Assembly: GCA_947629095.1 (NCBI GenBank)
Contig: CANRCK010000001.1
Coordinates: 1 to 64,000, forward strand
Length of the DNA stretch: 64,000 nt
Source of the DNA: an uncultured Clostridia bacterium
GTDB lineage: Bacteria > Bacillota > Clostridia > Christensenellales > Borkfalkiaceae
Direction of reading: 5' to 3'
Shown here: positions 52,397 through 62,385 of the stretch, piece by piece
Layout: each line of letters begins with the position of its first letter
How positions within the stretch are numbered: position 1 is the first letter of the stretch
Position numbers and translations under genes: made by a program
The notes under the pieces: model-generated
Told to the model about the DNA's origin: nothing
Database searches by the model: none
The model's input: only the letters and a program-made list of their open reading frames with translations

Positions 52397-53179
52397 TTAT
52401 AAAAGGTCTCCGTCGCAAAAGTATGCGGCGGGAACGTTAAGCTCCTCAATTATTTTACCGTAAATTTTATTAAATCCGTAGTTTTCCGCCGCGTAGTGCG
52501 TGAGAACAACTATGGATATCCCGCGCTCAAGAAGGGCGGTTATCTGGTGGTGTTTCATATCCGAGGATATAAACACGTCGGCATTTTCGCTGTGGGCAAA
52601 TTCAATGGCTTCGTCGTCGCAGCCTGCGCCGCAGAATGAAGCCGCACGGGCTACGGTTGAGTTGCCGTCGCCATAATAAATTACCCTTTGCGTATTGAAA
52701 TTGCGTTTTATAAATTCAACGTAATCGTTCAGCTTGCGTGGCTTGATATCGTAAACCCTGCCGTATGCGCCGCCTTCAAGCTTAATTAATGTTTTGCCCG
52801 CGTCGCCGTCGAGACCCTGCATTAACTGATAATCTATGCCCTCGGGGGCGGCGTCGAAGTTGAGATGCATAGATATCACCGTTATGCCGTTTTTTAAACA
52901 TTCGGCAATAAGCTTGCTCTTATAGTCATCCACTTTGACGGCGCTTAAAGGACCGTATATGGCGGGGTGATGGGTGACTATGGCGTTAAAACCCAGCTCC
53001 TTGGCTTTTTGAAGTGATTTTTGGGATAAATCAAGCGAAAAAAGCACGCCTGTTATATCCTCGCCGCTGTCCACAAGTATGCCGCTGTTGTCGTATGCGC
53101 CGCACTTTTTGCAAAAATCGGCGGACAGCGACAACGGACCTACGTATTCAAGCAGTTTTAATAGTTCAGTTGATTTCAC
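52397..53179 (-). CDS. Nif3-like dinuclear metal centre protein
   Basis: 260 aa member of the YqfO/YbgI family, hexameric proteins with two metal ions per subunit; the reaction is uncertain, with GTP cyclohydrolase I type 2 a common but doubtful name. Metal-binding motifs: VTHHPAIYG, the HLNFDAAPEGID region, and the C-terminal HYAAENYGF. The inserted PII-like middle domain of longer homologues is absent. It overlaps trmK by 14 bp. Confidence 0.93.
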   Translation of the reverse strand: MKSTELLKLLEYVGPLSLSADFCKKCGAYDNSGILVDSGEDITGVLFSLDLSQKSLQKAKELGFNAIVTHHPAIYGPLSAVKVDDYKSKLIAECLKNGITVISMHLNFDAAPEGIDYQLMQGLDGDAGKTLIKLEGGAYGRVYDIKPRKLNDYVEFIKRNFNTQRVIYYGDGNSTVARAASFCGAGCDDEAIEFAHSENADVFISSDMKHHQITALLERGISIVVLTHYAAENYGFNKIYGKIIEELNVPAAYFCDGDLL

Positions 53180-53813
53180 CGTTTATAAACTCCTCGATGA
53201 ATTTTATGCTTTCGGTTATTTCGGCGCGGTGTTCGTCGCTTAAATTGCGCGAAAGATAGTCGCGCTTTTTTTTGAGTTCTTCTTTGAGATAATCGCCCAA
53301 AACTCCGCCAAGATCTCCGTTGCCGAATTCCAGACGGGCGGGCGTATATGTATTTTTATTGCCGCTTGCGTTGCCGCAAATAACAAAATAGTACTTGCCG
53401 ACGCTGAAAAATACGTCGTCGCGGGTTATTTCGGCGCCGTGCTCCAAAAGAAATTCCCGCACCCCGCGCACGTTGCGCATGGGCTGTAAAACAAATTTTT
53501 TGGGGATATACGCTTTGCGTAAAATCGAAATAATTTCCTCTCCGCCCATTCCGGCAATAAGAACGAGGTCGGGCGAATTTTCTATTTTATCAAGCCCGTA
53601 ACAGCATACGGACGTGCATTTCCCCGCACGAACATACTTATTCAGCAACAATTCCGCCTTATTTAAACACTTGTCGCTGACGTCGGAAATTATCGCCTTT
53701 TCGCACAAGTTGTTTTTTAGCATATACCGCGTGCAATAGCCGTGGTCGCAGCCCACGTCGGCAAAAGTTTTACACGGGGAGAGATAGCCGCAAAGTTTTT
53801 TTATTCTGTCCAT
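53166..53813 (-). CDS. trmK: tRNA (adenine-22-N1) methyltransferase
   Basis: Methylates A22 of tRNA with SAM. The 215 aa protein has the SAM motif ADVGCDHGYCTRYML, the catalytic-site motif LIAGMGGEEI and LQPMRN, diagnostic of TrmK (YqfN). The stop of rpoD overlaps its ATG by 1 bp. The C-terminal coiled coil (LKEELKKKRDYL) is typical. Confidence 0.95.
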   Translation of the reverse strand: MDRIKKLCGYLSPCKTFADVGCDHGYCTRYMLKNNLCEKAIISDVSDKCLNKAELLLNKYVRAGKCTSVCCYGLDKIENSPDLVLIAGMGGEEIISILRKAYIPKKFVLQPMRNVRGVREFLLEHGAEITRDDVFFSVGKYYFVICGNASGNKNTYTPARLEFGNGDLGGVLGDYLKEELKKKRDYLSRNLSDEHRAEITESIKFIEEFINGEIN

Positions 53814-54871
53814 CAGGTATCGAGGAAATCCTTAAGGTGCTTGGAACGCGAAGGATGGCGAAGTTTTCTTAAAGCCTTTGCCTCTATCTGGCGGATACGC
53901 TCCCTTGTTACATTAAACTCCTTGCCCACTTCTTCCAGAGTTCTGGGTCTTCCGTCGTCAACGCCGTAGCGAAGCCGCAACACTTTCTCTTCACGGGGGG
54001 TAAGGCTGTTGAGAACGCCTAAAAGCGTTTCCTTTAACATAGTGGTAGATACGCTGTCGGAAGGGGTGACGGTTGTTTCATCCTCTATAAAGTCGCCGAG
54101 GTGGCTGTCCTCCTCTTCACCTATCGGCGTTTCGAGTGAGACAGGGTCCTGCGCTATCTTTTGGATTTCACGAACGCGTTCCTCGCTTATGCCCATCTCC
54201 TTTGCAATCTCCGCCGCGGTGGGATCCCTGCCGTATTTTTGAAGAAGTATGCGGGAGACGCGGGTGAGCTTGTTTATTGTTTCCACCATATGCACCGGTA
54301 TTCTTATCGTGCGCGCCTGGTCGGCGATTGCCCTCGTTATTGCCTGCCTTATCCACCATGTTGCGTAAGTTGAAAATTTAAAACCCTTTTGGTAGTCGAA
54401 TTTTTCAACCGCCTTCATTAGTCCGAGATTGCCTTCCTGTATTAAGTCGAGGAAAAGCATGCCGCGCCCGACGTATCGCTTTGCAATGGAAACGACAAGC
54501 CTTAAATTGGCTTCGGAAAGCTTCTTTTTGGCTGCCTCGTCACCCTCCTGCATTCTGCGGGCAAGCTCTATTTCGTCGTCTGCGGAGAGCAGCGGCACCC
54601 TGCCTATATCTTTAAGATACATTTTTACGGGATCGTCGAGACCTATATCCGAGAGCGCCTGTTCGTAAAGTTCCTTGTCGCGCTCGGCTTCGTCGATAAT
54701 TTGAATCCCCGCCTCGGCAATGGACTTATAAACCAAGTCCATCTGTGCGGGAGTTGTTTCGTACTTCTCCATTACGTCGCACAGGCTGTTGGTGGTGATG
54801 GAACCCTTGGCGCCGTGAGCGTCGATGATTTGTTTTATAATTTCATAAAGTTTTTGGTCGGATAAATTCAT
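53813..54871 (-). CDS. rpoD: primary sigma factor SigA
   Basis: Housekeeping sigma-70, 352 aa, without the long non-conserved region of Proteobacteria. Region 1.2 ([17 protein letters not shown]), region 2 with the -10 recognition helix ([17 protein letters not shown]), region 3 and region 4 with the -35 helix-turn-helix ([20 protein letters not shown]) are all present. This agrees with the TTGACA/TATAAT promoters found across the window. It follows dnaG by 14 bp in the classical operon. Confidence 0.98.
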   Translation of the reverse strand: MNLSDQKLYEIIKQIIDAHGAKGSITTNSLCDVMEKYETTPAQMDLVYKSIAEAGIQIIDEAERDKELYEQALSDIGLDDPVKMYLKDIGRVPLLSADDEIELARRMQEGDEAAKKKLSEANLRLVVSIAKRYVGRGMLFLDLIQEGNLGLMKAVEKFDYQKGFKFSTYATWWIRQAITRAIADQARTIRIPVHMVETINKLTRVSRILLQKYGRDPTAAEIAKEMGISEERVREIQKIAQDPVSLETPIGEEEDSHLGDFIEDETTVTPSDSVSTTMLKETLLGVLNSLTPREEKVLRLRYGVDDGRPRTLEEVGKEFNVTRERIRQIEAKALRKLRHPSRSKHLKDFLDT

Positions 54872-54885
54872 TTTTTATCTCCGCT

Positions 54886-56661
54886 TTAAATTTTCCTTTT
54901 GGCTTGTATAAGTTGCTGCATCGTCTCCGCCATTTTCAGGCGGGCGGCGCTGTCCTTTTCCTTTTCGATCAGCGCCTTCAACCGGGCGATTTGCCCGTCG
55001 ATTTTATCTGTTTTAAGCCTTTTTATGCAGTCGTAAAAATACTTTTCGGCAACCTCTGAGTTGAAACGGTCGCCATCGGAATAGTCGAGGATAAGACAAA
55101 GTTCGTTGTATTCTTCGCTTCCCTCTTCAAAAAATTCAAATAGTTCCGCCGGCTGAATCCGCTCTTCCATTAGCTGTTTGGACTGAATATACTTTGCTAT
55201 GATAGAATGGACGTCGTTTGAAAAATCAATAGAAGTTATAGGAACTTCAGACGCAAATTTTGCCCCGAAGAGATAGGCGGCTATAATGTACCGCGAAGCG
55301 CGCTCCGAAACGGTGGCGTTGTCCTTTCGGACCGATGGACTTTGCGGCTCCGCCTTCTCCTCGTTTGGAGAAGAATTTAAATCCCGCTTTAAAGATTCGT
55401 ACGTTATGCCCGAAACGTCGCGCAGGGCTTTTAACAAATCCTCCTGCTCGGTGGCGCTGGAGGCAGTTTTTATTACCTTTAACGCCTCGGCTACAAATTT
55501 GCGTTTTTCTTCGCTTTTTGTTATGTCGTATTGTTTTTTTAATGAATGGAGTTTGAAATCTATCAGGGGCATAGCCCTGTCAAGACAGCTTTGATACCCT
55601 TCTGCGCCGAGTTGTTTTATTACGTCGTCCGGGTCGAGATCGTCCACAAGCGGCACAACTTTTACGTTAAGACCTTCGTTTTTTAAAATTTCAAGACCGC
55701 GTAAATTTGCGTGCTGCCCTGCGGCATCGCCGTCGTAGCTTATGAGAACATTGTCGGTGTATCTTTTTATGAGTCTTGCCTGGTCCTGCGTGAGCGAGGT
55801 GCCCATGCTGGCAACGACGTTTTTGAATCCTGCCTGATAGAGGGATAACGTATCCATATATCCCTCAACCATTATAACTTCCCGTATGGTTTGGGTTGTT
55901 TTGAGCTTTTTTAATAGATTTATGTTGTAGAGAGTTTTGCTTTTGTTGAAAACCAAAGTATCCTTTGTGTTTTTGTATTTGCCGAAGTCTACCTTTTTAA
56001 GCGCCCTGCCGCCGAAGGCGATGACCTCGCCCATTGCATTTATGATGGGAAAAATAAGCCTTCCCCCCTGCGAATCTACAAGTCTGCCGTTGACAGAATT
56101 TATTACGCCGCTGTCAAGCATATCCTGCTTGTTGTAGCCCTTTGAGAGAAGATATGCGGGCAGGCTTGTAAAATCAAGCGAAGCGCCCAAACCGAACGTG
56201 CGGACTACGTTTGAGGGAATCTGTCTCTTTAATATATATTCTATATGCTCGTCCGCCTTGCCCGAATTGAGGTTGTCCAAATAAAAATGTGCGGTGTCGT
56301 TTAAAATTTTGAGCAAAGTATCGCGTTTTCTCTTCTGTTCAACCGTTTTTTGATTGTCGTAGTTGGATTGCGGCATGGGGAGCTTTGCGCGTTCGGCAAG
56401 CAGCTTTACGGCGTCCATAAAGTCGATGTTTTCCATCTCCCTTACAAACTTTATTATATCCCCCGACTCCCCGCAGCCGAAGCAGTGATAGAATTGGTCC
56501 GGCTCGCTCACGGAAAACGACGGTGTCTTTTCGTGGTGGAACGGACAGCACGCCCAATAATTCGTACCGCGTTTTTCAAGACTTATATAGCTTGAAATCA
56601 CGTCGACAATATTCAGTTTTTCTTTTAAAGTTGTGATAAACTCCGAAAAAACGTCTGCCAT
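54886..56661 (-). CDS. dnaG: DNA primase
   Basis: Makes RNA primers at the replication fork. The 591 aa protein has the N-terminal CHC2-type zinc finger (CPFHHEKTPSFSV...YHCFGCGESGD), then the TOPRIM core (MVEGYMDTLSLYQAG; ISYDGDAAG) and a C-terminal helicase-binding region (about 440-591). It starts 1 bp after dgt and precedes rpoD, as in other Clostridia. Confidence 0.98.
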   Translation of the reverse strand: MADVFSEFITTLKEKLNIVDVISSYISLEKRGTNYWACCPFHHEKTPSFSVSEPDQFYHCFGCGESGDIIKFVREMENIDFMDAVKLLAERAKLPMPQSNYDNQKTVEQKRKRDTLLKILNDTAHFYLDNLNSGKADEHIEYILKRQIPSNVVRTFGLGASLDFTSLPAYLLSKGYNKQDMLDSGVINSVNGRLVDSQGGRLIFPIINAMGEVIAFGGRALKKVDFGKYKNTKDTLVFNKSKTLYNINLLKKLKTTQTIREVIMVEGYMDTLSLYQAGFKNVVASMGTSLTQDQARLIKRYTDNVLISYDGDAAGQHANLRGLEILKNEGLNVKVVPLVDDLDPDDVIKQLGAEGYQSCLDRAMPLIDFKLHSLKKQYDITKSEEKRKFVAEALKVIKTASSATEQEDLLKALRDVSGITYESLKRDLNSSPNEEKAEPQSPSVRKDNATVSERASRYIIAAYLFGAKFASEVPITSIDFSNDVHSIIAKYIQSKQLMEERIQPAELFEFFEEGSEEYNELCLILDYSDGDRFNSEVAEKYFYDCIKRLKTDKIDGQIARLKALIEKEKDSAARLKMAETMQQLIQAKRKI

Positions 56662-56662
56662 T

Positions 56663-57691
56663 TCAGTTGCTTTCGTCTATAAAAGTCCACCCGCGCGGAA
56701 CGAAAATCCGGTTGAACATATACACGGCATATCTGTCGGTCATAGACGAGAGATAGTCGCACACAACCTGTTCCGCGGAATATTTTTCGAGAAGTTTGAT
56801 GTATGTATGGGGAAGCTTGTCCACGTTGTTTACAAAGTAGTCGTACATTGCGGTGAGCATCCTCTCCGCCTTTAGCTCCTCCCCCTTGGCGGTGCCCGAA
56901 TAATAAACTCTTTCGAACATGAACGAGCGAAGCTCCTCGCTTGCTTCCTCGGTCTCCTTATCCATTTTTACAAAATTATTGCCGTAACTTGTTTCGTACA
57001 CCGACTTAATAGCCTTACTTATGCGCGCACTCGAGCTGTTGCCGAGCACGGCGCGGATTCTTTCGGGCACGTCGCTCTCCTTTAAAAGTCCCGCGCGGAC
57101 CGCGTCGTCAAGGTCGTGGTTTATATAGGCAATGCGGTCTGCAATGGACACGCACGCGCCCTCCAAAGTTGCGGGCGAGCCGTTTTTAGGGTGATTCAAT
57201 ATGCCGTCGCGCACTTCGAAAGTGAGATTAAGCCCGTTGCCGTCTTTTTCAAGCACGTCCACAACACGCAAAGACTGTTCGTTGTGCTTAAAACCGTTTG
57301 GGGACAGTTTGTTTAATATCTTTTCGCCGCTGTGCCCGAAAGGGGTGTGCCCCAAATCGTGACCCAGCGCGGTGGCTTCAGCCAAATCCTCGTTGAGGCA
57401 GAGCGAACGCGCCATACTCCTTGCTATTTGGGCGACGTCGAAAGTATGTGTCAAACGGGTGATGTAGTGATCGCCTTCGGGTGAAAAGAATACCTGCGTT
57501 TTGTTTTTGAGCCTTCTGAAAGATTTGCAGTAGATAATTCTGTCCCTGTCACGCTGAAAATCCGTGCGCATTTCGCACGGCTGCTCCTCCCTCTGTCTGC
57601 CGCGCGTCCGGTTTGATTTACAGGCGTAAGGCGATAAAAAATTTTCTTCGATGGCGTAAGTACGTTCTTTTAGACGGGGAATCTCTTTCAT
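56663..57691 (-). CDS. dgt: deoxyguanosine triphosphate triphosphohydrolase
   Basis: HD-domain dNTPase, 342 aa: RLTHTFDVAQIARSMA (first His), ALGHDLGHTPFGH (HD pair) and the RTRGRQREEQPCEMR N-terminal segment. It cleaves dGTP or other dNTPs to nucleoside and triphosphate. It is the first gene of the dgt-dnaG-rpoD block. The promoter is not clear: TTGTAA with TAATAA at 18 bp lies in the 72-bp gap after the fabG-like gene, and no terminator separates the two, so read-through from the aro operon is possible. Confidence 0.95.
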   Translation of the reverse strand: MKEIPRLKERTYAIEENFLSPYACKSNRTRGRQREEQPCEMRTDFQRDRDRIIYCKSFRRLKNKTQVFFSPEGDHYITRLTHTFDVAQIARSMARSLCLNEDLAEATALGHDLGHTPFGHSGEKILNKLSPNGFKHNEQSLRVVDVLEKDGNGLNLTFEVRDGILNHPKNGSPATLEGACVSIADRIAYINHDLDDAVRAGLLKESDVPERIRAVLGNSSSARISKAIKSVYETSYGNNFVKMDKETEEASEELRSFMFERVYYSGTAKGEELKAERMLTAMYDYFVNNVDKLPHTYIKLLEKYSAEQVVCDYLSSMTDRYAVYMFNRIFVPRGWTFIDESN

Positions 57692-57763
57692 TTTCTCATT
57701 AATTTTACGAATTTTTTTTCGTTTTTCCTTTTTTTATTAAAAATTAATTAAAATTTTACAAAA

Positions 57764-58486
57764 TTACTTTCCAAAACCGCCGCCGACCGAGAGAACTTCT
57801 CCTGTGACGTAGGGCGTTTCGGCAAGGAATACGCAGGCGTTTGCAACGTCCGCCGGTCTGCCCAGCCTGCCCAAGGGTATCTGGTCGATAAGATCCTCCA
57901 TTTCGGCTGACGAAAGATGGGAATTCATTGCAGTATCGATGACGCCGGGGGATACGCAATTGACGCGTATCCTCGAAGGGGCAAGCTCCTTTGCGAGAGC
58001 TTTGGTAAATGCAATGAGAGCGCCCTTGGAGGCAGAATAAGCCACTTCGCAGCTTGCGCCAACTTCTCCCCAGATAGAGGCTACATTAATGATACAGCCG
58101 TCGTTGCCCAACATTTTATCCACCGCTTCACGGCAACAGAGAAATGCGCCGCGGACGTTGACGGCAAAAATTCTGTCCCACTCGTCGCACGTTGTATTCT
58201 GTATGACGTTTACGCGTGAAATGCCGGCGTTGTTTACAAGGACGTCGAGCCTGCCGAAAACGGAAAAAAACTCCCGCATCATGGCGGTCACGGCGGCTTC
58301 GTCGGAGACGTCGGCACGAAGCAGCAGCGGGCAATAGCCCATCATATTGAACTCTTCCTGTGCGGCAAGGGCGGCAGGCTCGTCGCTGTCGTAGTTGAGC
58401 ACGACTTCATAGCCTTTTTTTAAAAATTCAAGGGCTATAGCCTTGCCGATTCCCTTCGTTCCGCCGGTAATCAGCGCTGTTTTCAT
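57764..58486 (-). CDS. SDR-family oxidoreductase, FabG-like
   Basis: 240 aa classical short-chain dehydrogenase: cofactor motif TGGTKGIGKAI, NNAG, catalytic Ser in NVASIWGEV and the YSASK Tyr/Lys pair. It is most like 3-oxoacyl-ACP reductase, but the N at position about 31 and the lone setting at the end of a shikimate operon leave the substrate open. It overlaps aroK by 4 bp, so it is co-translated with it. Confidence 0.88.
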   Translation of the reverse strand: MKTALITGGTKGIGKAIALEFLKKGYEVVLNYDSDEPAALAAQEEFNMMGYCPLLLRADVSDEAAVTAMMREFFSVFGRLDVLVNNAGISRVNVIQNTTCDEWDRIFAVNVRGAFLCCREAVDKMLGNDGCIINVASIWGEVGASCEVAYSASKGALIAFTKALAKELAPSRIRVNCVSPGVIDTAMNSHLSSAEMEDLIDQIPLGRLGRPADVANACVFLAETPYVTGEVLSVGGGFGK

Positions 58487-58977
58487 TTTATAATCTCCAT
58501 TATTTTTTGGGCAATTGCATCCGGCGAAAGACCGTCGGTAGACAGGGTATAGTCCGCCGCCTGCTCGTAGATATGCGCGCGGCGGGCATACAAATTTTTA
58601 AGATTCGCCTCGGCGTCGCCCTTTAACAGCGGGCGCGTATCGTCGTCTTTAAGCCTGCGGAGCAACTCTGCGATTTCCGTTTTGAGATAAATTATTTTGC
58701 CGTGCCTGCGGAACGTGTTCACGTTTCTGTCGTTTATAAGACAACCGCCGCCTGTGGAAATAACCGCATCGTTTTGCGCCGCGGCGTACTCTGCCGCACC
58801 GCATTCGAGTTTGCGGAAATACTCCTCCCCACGGGTGGCAAAAATATCGGAAATATTGCCGTATTTTTCAACGACCAGCGCGTCCGTATCAATCAGCTTC
58901 CAGCCGAGTTTTTTTGAAAGCGCCGCGCCTACCGTGGTTTTGCCGCAGCCCGGCATTCCGGCAAGTACTATATTCAT
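58483..58977 (-). CDS. aroK: shikimate kinase
   Basis: Phosphorylates shikimate at O3 with ATP. 164 aa: Walker A GMPGCGKTTVG, shikimate-binding DTDALV, REEYFRKLE and GGGCL, and the lid with DDTRPLL. It overlaps aroQ and the fabG-like gene by 4 bp on each side. Confidence 0.96.
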   Translation of the reverse strand: MNIVLAGMPGCGKTTVGAALSKKLGWKLIDTDALVVEKYGNISDIFATRGEEYFRKLECGAAEYAAAQNDAVISTGGGCLINDRNVNTFRRHGKIIYLKTEIAELLRRLKDDDTRPLLKGDAEANLKNLYARRAHIYEQAADYTLSTDGLSPDAIAQKIMEIIK

Positions 58978-59384
58978 AATTTAAAACTTTCGCCTGCAAG
59001 TATATAACTGTTTTTGCCGAAACCGGCTATCACACCCCTGCAGACTGCCGAAATTACCGAGGTGTGGCGGAACTCCTCGCGGGAGTGAACATTGGACATA
59101 TGCACTTCCACCACGGGAATCTGAATAGCGGCGATTGCGTCGCGGATGGCATAACTATAGTGCGTAAACGCGCCCGCATTCAGAATTATTCCGTCGCACT
59201 TTGCGTTTTGGAGCTTAGTGCAGATATCGCCCTCGCAATTGCTTTGATAAAATTCGCATTCGTCATCCTTGAAATGTGCGGCTATTTCCGCATTGATTTC
59301 TTCAAGAGTTTGTACCCCGTACACGCCCTTTTCGCGTATGCCCGTCATATTGAGGTTTACGCCGTTGATAAAAAGAAGTTTCAT
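58974..59384 (-). CDS. aroQ: 3-dehydroquinate dehydratase, type II
   Basis: Dehydrates 3-dehydroquinate. The 136 aa protein has the type II signature in slightly altered form (NGVNLNMTGIREKGVYG, where NGPNLN is usual), NAGAFTHYSYAIRDA and EVHMSNVHSREEFRH with the catalytic His. It overlaps aroE by 1 bp and aroK by 4 bp. Confidence 0.95.
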   Translation of the reverse strand: MKLLFINGVNLNMTGIREKGVYGVQTLEEINAEIAAHFKDDECEFYQSNCEGDICTKLQNAKCDGIILNAGAFTHYSYAIRDAIAAIQIPVVEVHMSNVHSREEFRHTSVISAVCRGVIAGFGKNSYILAGESFKL

Positions 59385-60190
59385 TATATATTCTCCTTCC
59401 GATATTCATTAAACAACCTTTCAGCCTGCGCGCTGTCCGGCGTCGCGCCGAAATATATACATTCCGAAAAGTATGCCTGATAAAAAAGCATACCCTCGCC
59501 GTTGATAATTTTTTTGCCGTATTCTTCGGCAATTTCCAAAAAACGGCTCTTTTGCGGCGTGTAGATAAGGTCTATTGCAACTGCGCAAACCGAGAGTAAA
59601 TCGGCGCCGACAGGTGACTGCCCAACCGACTTATGCATACCCACTCCCGTTGCGTTGACAACAATGTTGTACGGCTTAATTGGTATATTCTTTAAAGCTT
59701 CTATTCCCTTAAATTCTTTCGATAAACTCAACACGTTCCCATAAAACTTATCGTAAACGCTGACTTTTGCGCCGGCTTCGAGGAGTTTTTCAGAAACGCT
59801 TCTGCCTGCGCCGCCCGCGCCGAGAACGAGAACGGTTTTGCCTTCAACTTCCACTCCGTTGTTACGCAACATCATCATAAAACCCAGCCCGTCGGTGTTG
59901 TAACCGCAAAGATTACCCGTGGTGACGGTGTTTACGGCGCCGAAGGTTTTTGCGTCGCCCTCAATGGTTTTCAGGTGCGGAATTATTGCAAGTTTATATG
60001 GAATAGTTACGTTAAATCCGTCAAGATTTTCGATTAAGCCGCTTATTTGCTCTTCAAATTTATCTTCCGGAATGGAAATTCTTTGATAGCAGACTCTGTT
60101 GCCCATTTTTGCCGCTATGAAGTTGTGGATTTGCGGGCTTGTGGAAGCCGAAACGTCCTTGCCTATTACGGCAAGCTTCAATTCTTTCAT
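59384..60190 (-). CDS. aroE: shikimate dehydrogenase
   Basis: NADPH-dependent reduction of dehydroshikimate. 268 aa: substrate-site SASTSPQIHN and NVTIPYK (catalytic Lys), NTDGLGF, and the cofactor loop LGAGGAGRS. It overlaps aroB by 4 bp. Confidence 0.96.
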   Translation of the reverse strand: MKELKLAVIGKDVSASTSPQIHNFIAAKMGNRVCYQRISIPEDKFEEQISGLIENLDGFNVTIPYKLAIIPHLKTIEGDAKTFGAVNTVTTGNLCGYNTDGLGFMMMLRNNGVEVEGKTVLVLGAGGAGRSVSEKLLEAGAKVSVYDKFYGNVLSLSKEFKGIEALKNIPIKPYNIVVNATGVGMHKSVGQSPVGADLLSVCAVAIDLIYTPQKSRFLEIAEEYGKKIINGEGMLFYQAYFSECIYFGATPDSAQAERLFNEYRKENI

Positions 60191-61251
60191 TTGCCCTCCT
60201 TTAAATCAGCCGAACACTCTTCGAGAAGCTTGATATATTCTTCCAATGACAACTTTATTTCCGCGGACTTGCCTTCGCTCTGCGGAACTATCAGCGAAAC
60301 GTTTGCGTCGGTATTCTTTTTATCGAATTTGGCAAGCTTTGCGGCGGTTGCCACGTCTTCGTAAACAGGTACCTTTTTTATTACCGCCGTGATGAGTTCC
60401 CTGAGGCTATCGGCATAGTTTTTGCCGCATATATTCAGTTTTTCGGCAATATACAGTTCATAGTAGGCGCCTATGAGCACATACTCGCCGTGGGATTTTT
60501 TGCGGTAGCAAAGCTCCAGCGCGTGACCCGTTGTATGCCCCAAATTCAAGGTCTTGCGCACGCCGTTCAAATCGTACTCGTCCTCGGTAACCACGTCGGC
60601 TTTGTGTTTTATACAGTGATATGTTATTTCTTCGAGAAACGCCGTTGATTTCAAATCCGCTTTATTTTGGAGAAGCAACTCGTAAATACGGCTGTTCAGC
60701 GCGCCGTATTTTACTATTTCACCCAAACCGCACCGTATCTCCCTGTCCGGAAGAGTGGATAAAAAGCGCGGGTCGACGATTACTTCTTCGGGTTGATAGA
60801 ATGTGCCTATTACGTTTTTGACGCCTTCGAAATCTATTGCGGTTTTACCGCCCACGGAGCTATCCACCTGCGCCAACAAGGTTGTGGGAATTTGAACAAG
60901 GCGAACACCGCGCATAAACAGTGATGCGGCAAGACCCGCCAAATCACCCACCACGCCGCCGCCGAATGCAACGACGGTGCACGTGCGTTTCATGCCGTGA
61001 CTGAGCATTTCGCGCAGAATTGCGGTTAAATAGCGTATACTCTTGCTCGGTTCGCCTGCGGGAATAATGTATATGGGAACGTCTCCGCCGAGCACCCGCC
61101 AGATATCGTGACGATACCAGGCAAACACATTGGAATCGGTTACGACGAACACCTGGCGCAACGCCAGCCCAGGGGCGTATTTTTCAAACGCGCCCTCGCC
61201 GCAGTGAATAACGCTCTTTTGAGCGGGCGTATCTATAATGATATCTTTCAT
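60187..61251 (-). CDS. aroB: 3-dehydroquinate synthase
   Basis: Cyclises DAHP to 3-dehydroquinate; NAD- and metal-dependent. 354 aa: AFGGGVVGDLAGLAASLFMR, QIPTTLLAQVDSSVGGKTAI, and the metal ligands in GLGEIVKYG and LNLGHTTGHALE. It is separated from aroC by 3 bp and overlaps aroE by 4 bp. Confidence 0.97.
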   Translation of the reverse strand: MKDIIIDTPAQKSVIHCGEGAFEKYAPGLALRQVFVVTDSNVFAWYRHDIWRVLGGDVPIYIIPAGEPSKSIRYLTAILREMLSHGMKRTCTVVAFGGGVVGDLAGLAASLFMRGVRLVQIPTTLLAQVDSSVGGKTAIDFEGVKNVIGTFYQPEEVIVDPRFLSTLPDREIRCGLGEIVKYGALNSRIYELLLQNKADLKSTAFLEEITYHCIKHKADVVTEDEYDLNGVRKTLNLGHTTGHALELCYRKKSHGEYVLIGAYYELYIAEKLNICGKNYADSLRELITAVIKKVPVYEDVATAAKLAKFDKKNTDANVSLIVPQSEGKSAEIKLSLEEYIKLLEECSADLKEGK

Positions 61252-61254
61252 AAT

Positions 61255-62385
61255 TTATTTCAGCCTTTTGTAGCGCTCCTTCACTTCACACATATTGTCT
61301 CCGCCCAGCCTTTGGGACACAACCTCGGCAAGAGCTACGGTCACTACGCTTTCAAGCACTATCTCAGCTGCGCAGATTGCCGCGACGTCGCTCCTTTCGC
61401 CCGCTGCCGTGACCGCGTCCTTGGTAATATAGTCTACCGTTCTGAGTCCCTGCATAAGCGTGGGTATAGGCTTCATCGCAGCCCTTAAAACTATCTCCTC
61501 CCCATTGGACATTCCGCCCTCTATGCCGCCTGCGTTATTCGTTTCGCGATAGAATTTATTGTCGTAAAAAATTTTGTCGTGGACGGCGCTGCCCCGTAAA
61601 TCGGCTGCCTTAAAGCCCAACCCGACCTCCACGCCCTTTATGGCTTGTACGCTCATAATTGCGCCGCACAATATTGCGTCGAGCTTGGTTGAGTACTGCA
61701 TACAGCTGCCAAAACCGCTTTTAAGACCCTTTACGCGGATTTCGATTGTTCCGCCGGCAGTGTCACCCTCTTCTTTCAACTCGTCGATTAGCTCCATTGC
61801 AGCCTGCTGTTTTTCGCCGTCTAGCATAAAGAGGGGCTGGGATTTTGCACTTTCAAGCTCTTCAAAGGTATATCGCCTGCCGTCGGCAATCCCGCATACG
61901 CTCCTGACGTATCCCGAAATGTATACGCCCAACCCAGCAAGATATTGCCTCATAATGCTGCCAGCGGCAACGCGCACCGCCGTTTCACGGGCGCTTGCGC
62001 GTTCGAGAATGTTACGGGCGTCCGTTTGGTCGTATTTTATTATCCCTGTTAAATCGGCGTGCCCGGGGCGGACTTTTGTGAGAGTTCTCTTTGTTATGTC
62101 GCAGCCTTCGGGAGCCATAAAGTCGCGCCAGTTGTCATAGTCGTTGTTTTTTATTTGAAAAGCTACGGGGCTGCCGAGAGTGCGAAGATTTCGAACGCCG
62201 CTCAAAATTTCAATTTTATCGCGCTCTATCTTCTGCCTTCCGCCTCTTCCGTAGCCGCTCTGGCGCAGGGCAAGATATCTATTTATTTCGGCAATGTTTA
62301 TTTTTAGATTCGAAGGCAATCCTTCGATTATTCCGGTGAGCGCCTTGCCGTGGGATTCCCCAGCCGTGATGAGTTTCATTCTCAC
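61255..62385 (-). CDS. aroC: chorismate synthase
   Basis: Last step to chorismate, reduced-FMN dependent. 376 aa: AGESHGKALTGIIEGLPS, RQSGYGRGGRQ, RPGHADLTG, and RASARETA. Its ATG overlaps the stop of the upstream MBL-like gene by 4 bp. EPSP synthase (aroA) and DAHP synthase are not in this operon. Confidence 0.97.
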   Translation of the reverse strand: MRMKLITAGESHGKALTGIIEGLPSNLKINIAEINRYLALRQSGYGRGGRQKIERDKIEILSGVRNLRTLGSPVAFQIKNNDYDNWRDFMAPEGCDITKRTLTKVRPGHADLTGIIKYDQTDARNILERASARETAVRVAAGSIMRQYLAGLGVYISGYVRSVCGIADGRRYTFEELESAKSQPLFMLDGEKQQAAMELIDELKEEGDTAGGTIEIRVKGLKSGFGSCMQYSTKLDAILCGAIMSVQAIKGVEVGLGFKAADLRGSAVHDKIFYDNKFYRETNNAGGIEGGMSNGEEIVLRAAMKPIPTLMQGLRTVDYITKDAVTAAGERSDVAAICAAEIVLESVVTVALAEVVSQRLGGDNMCEVKERYKRLK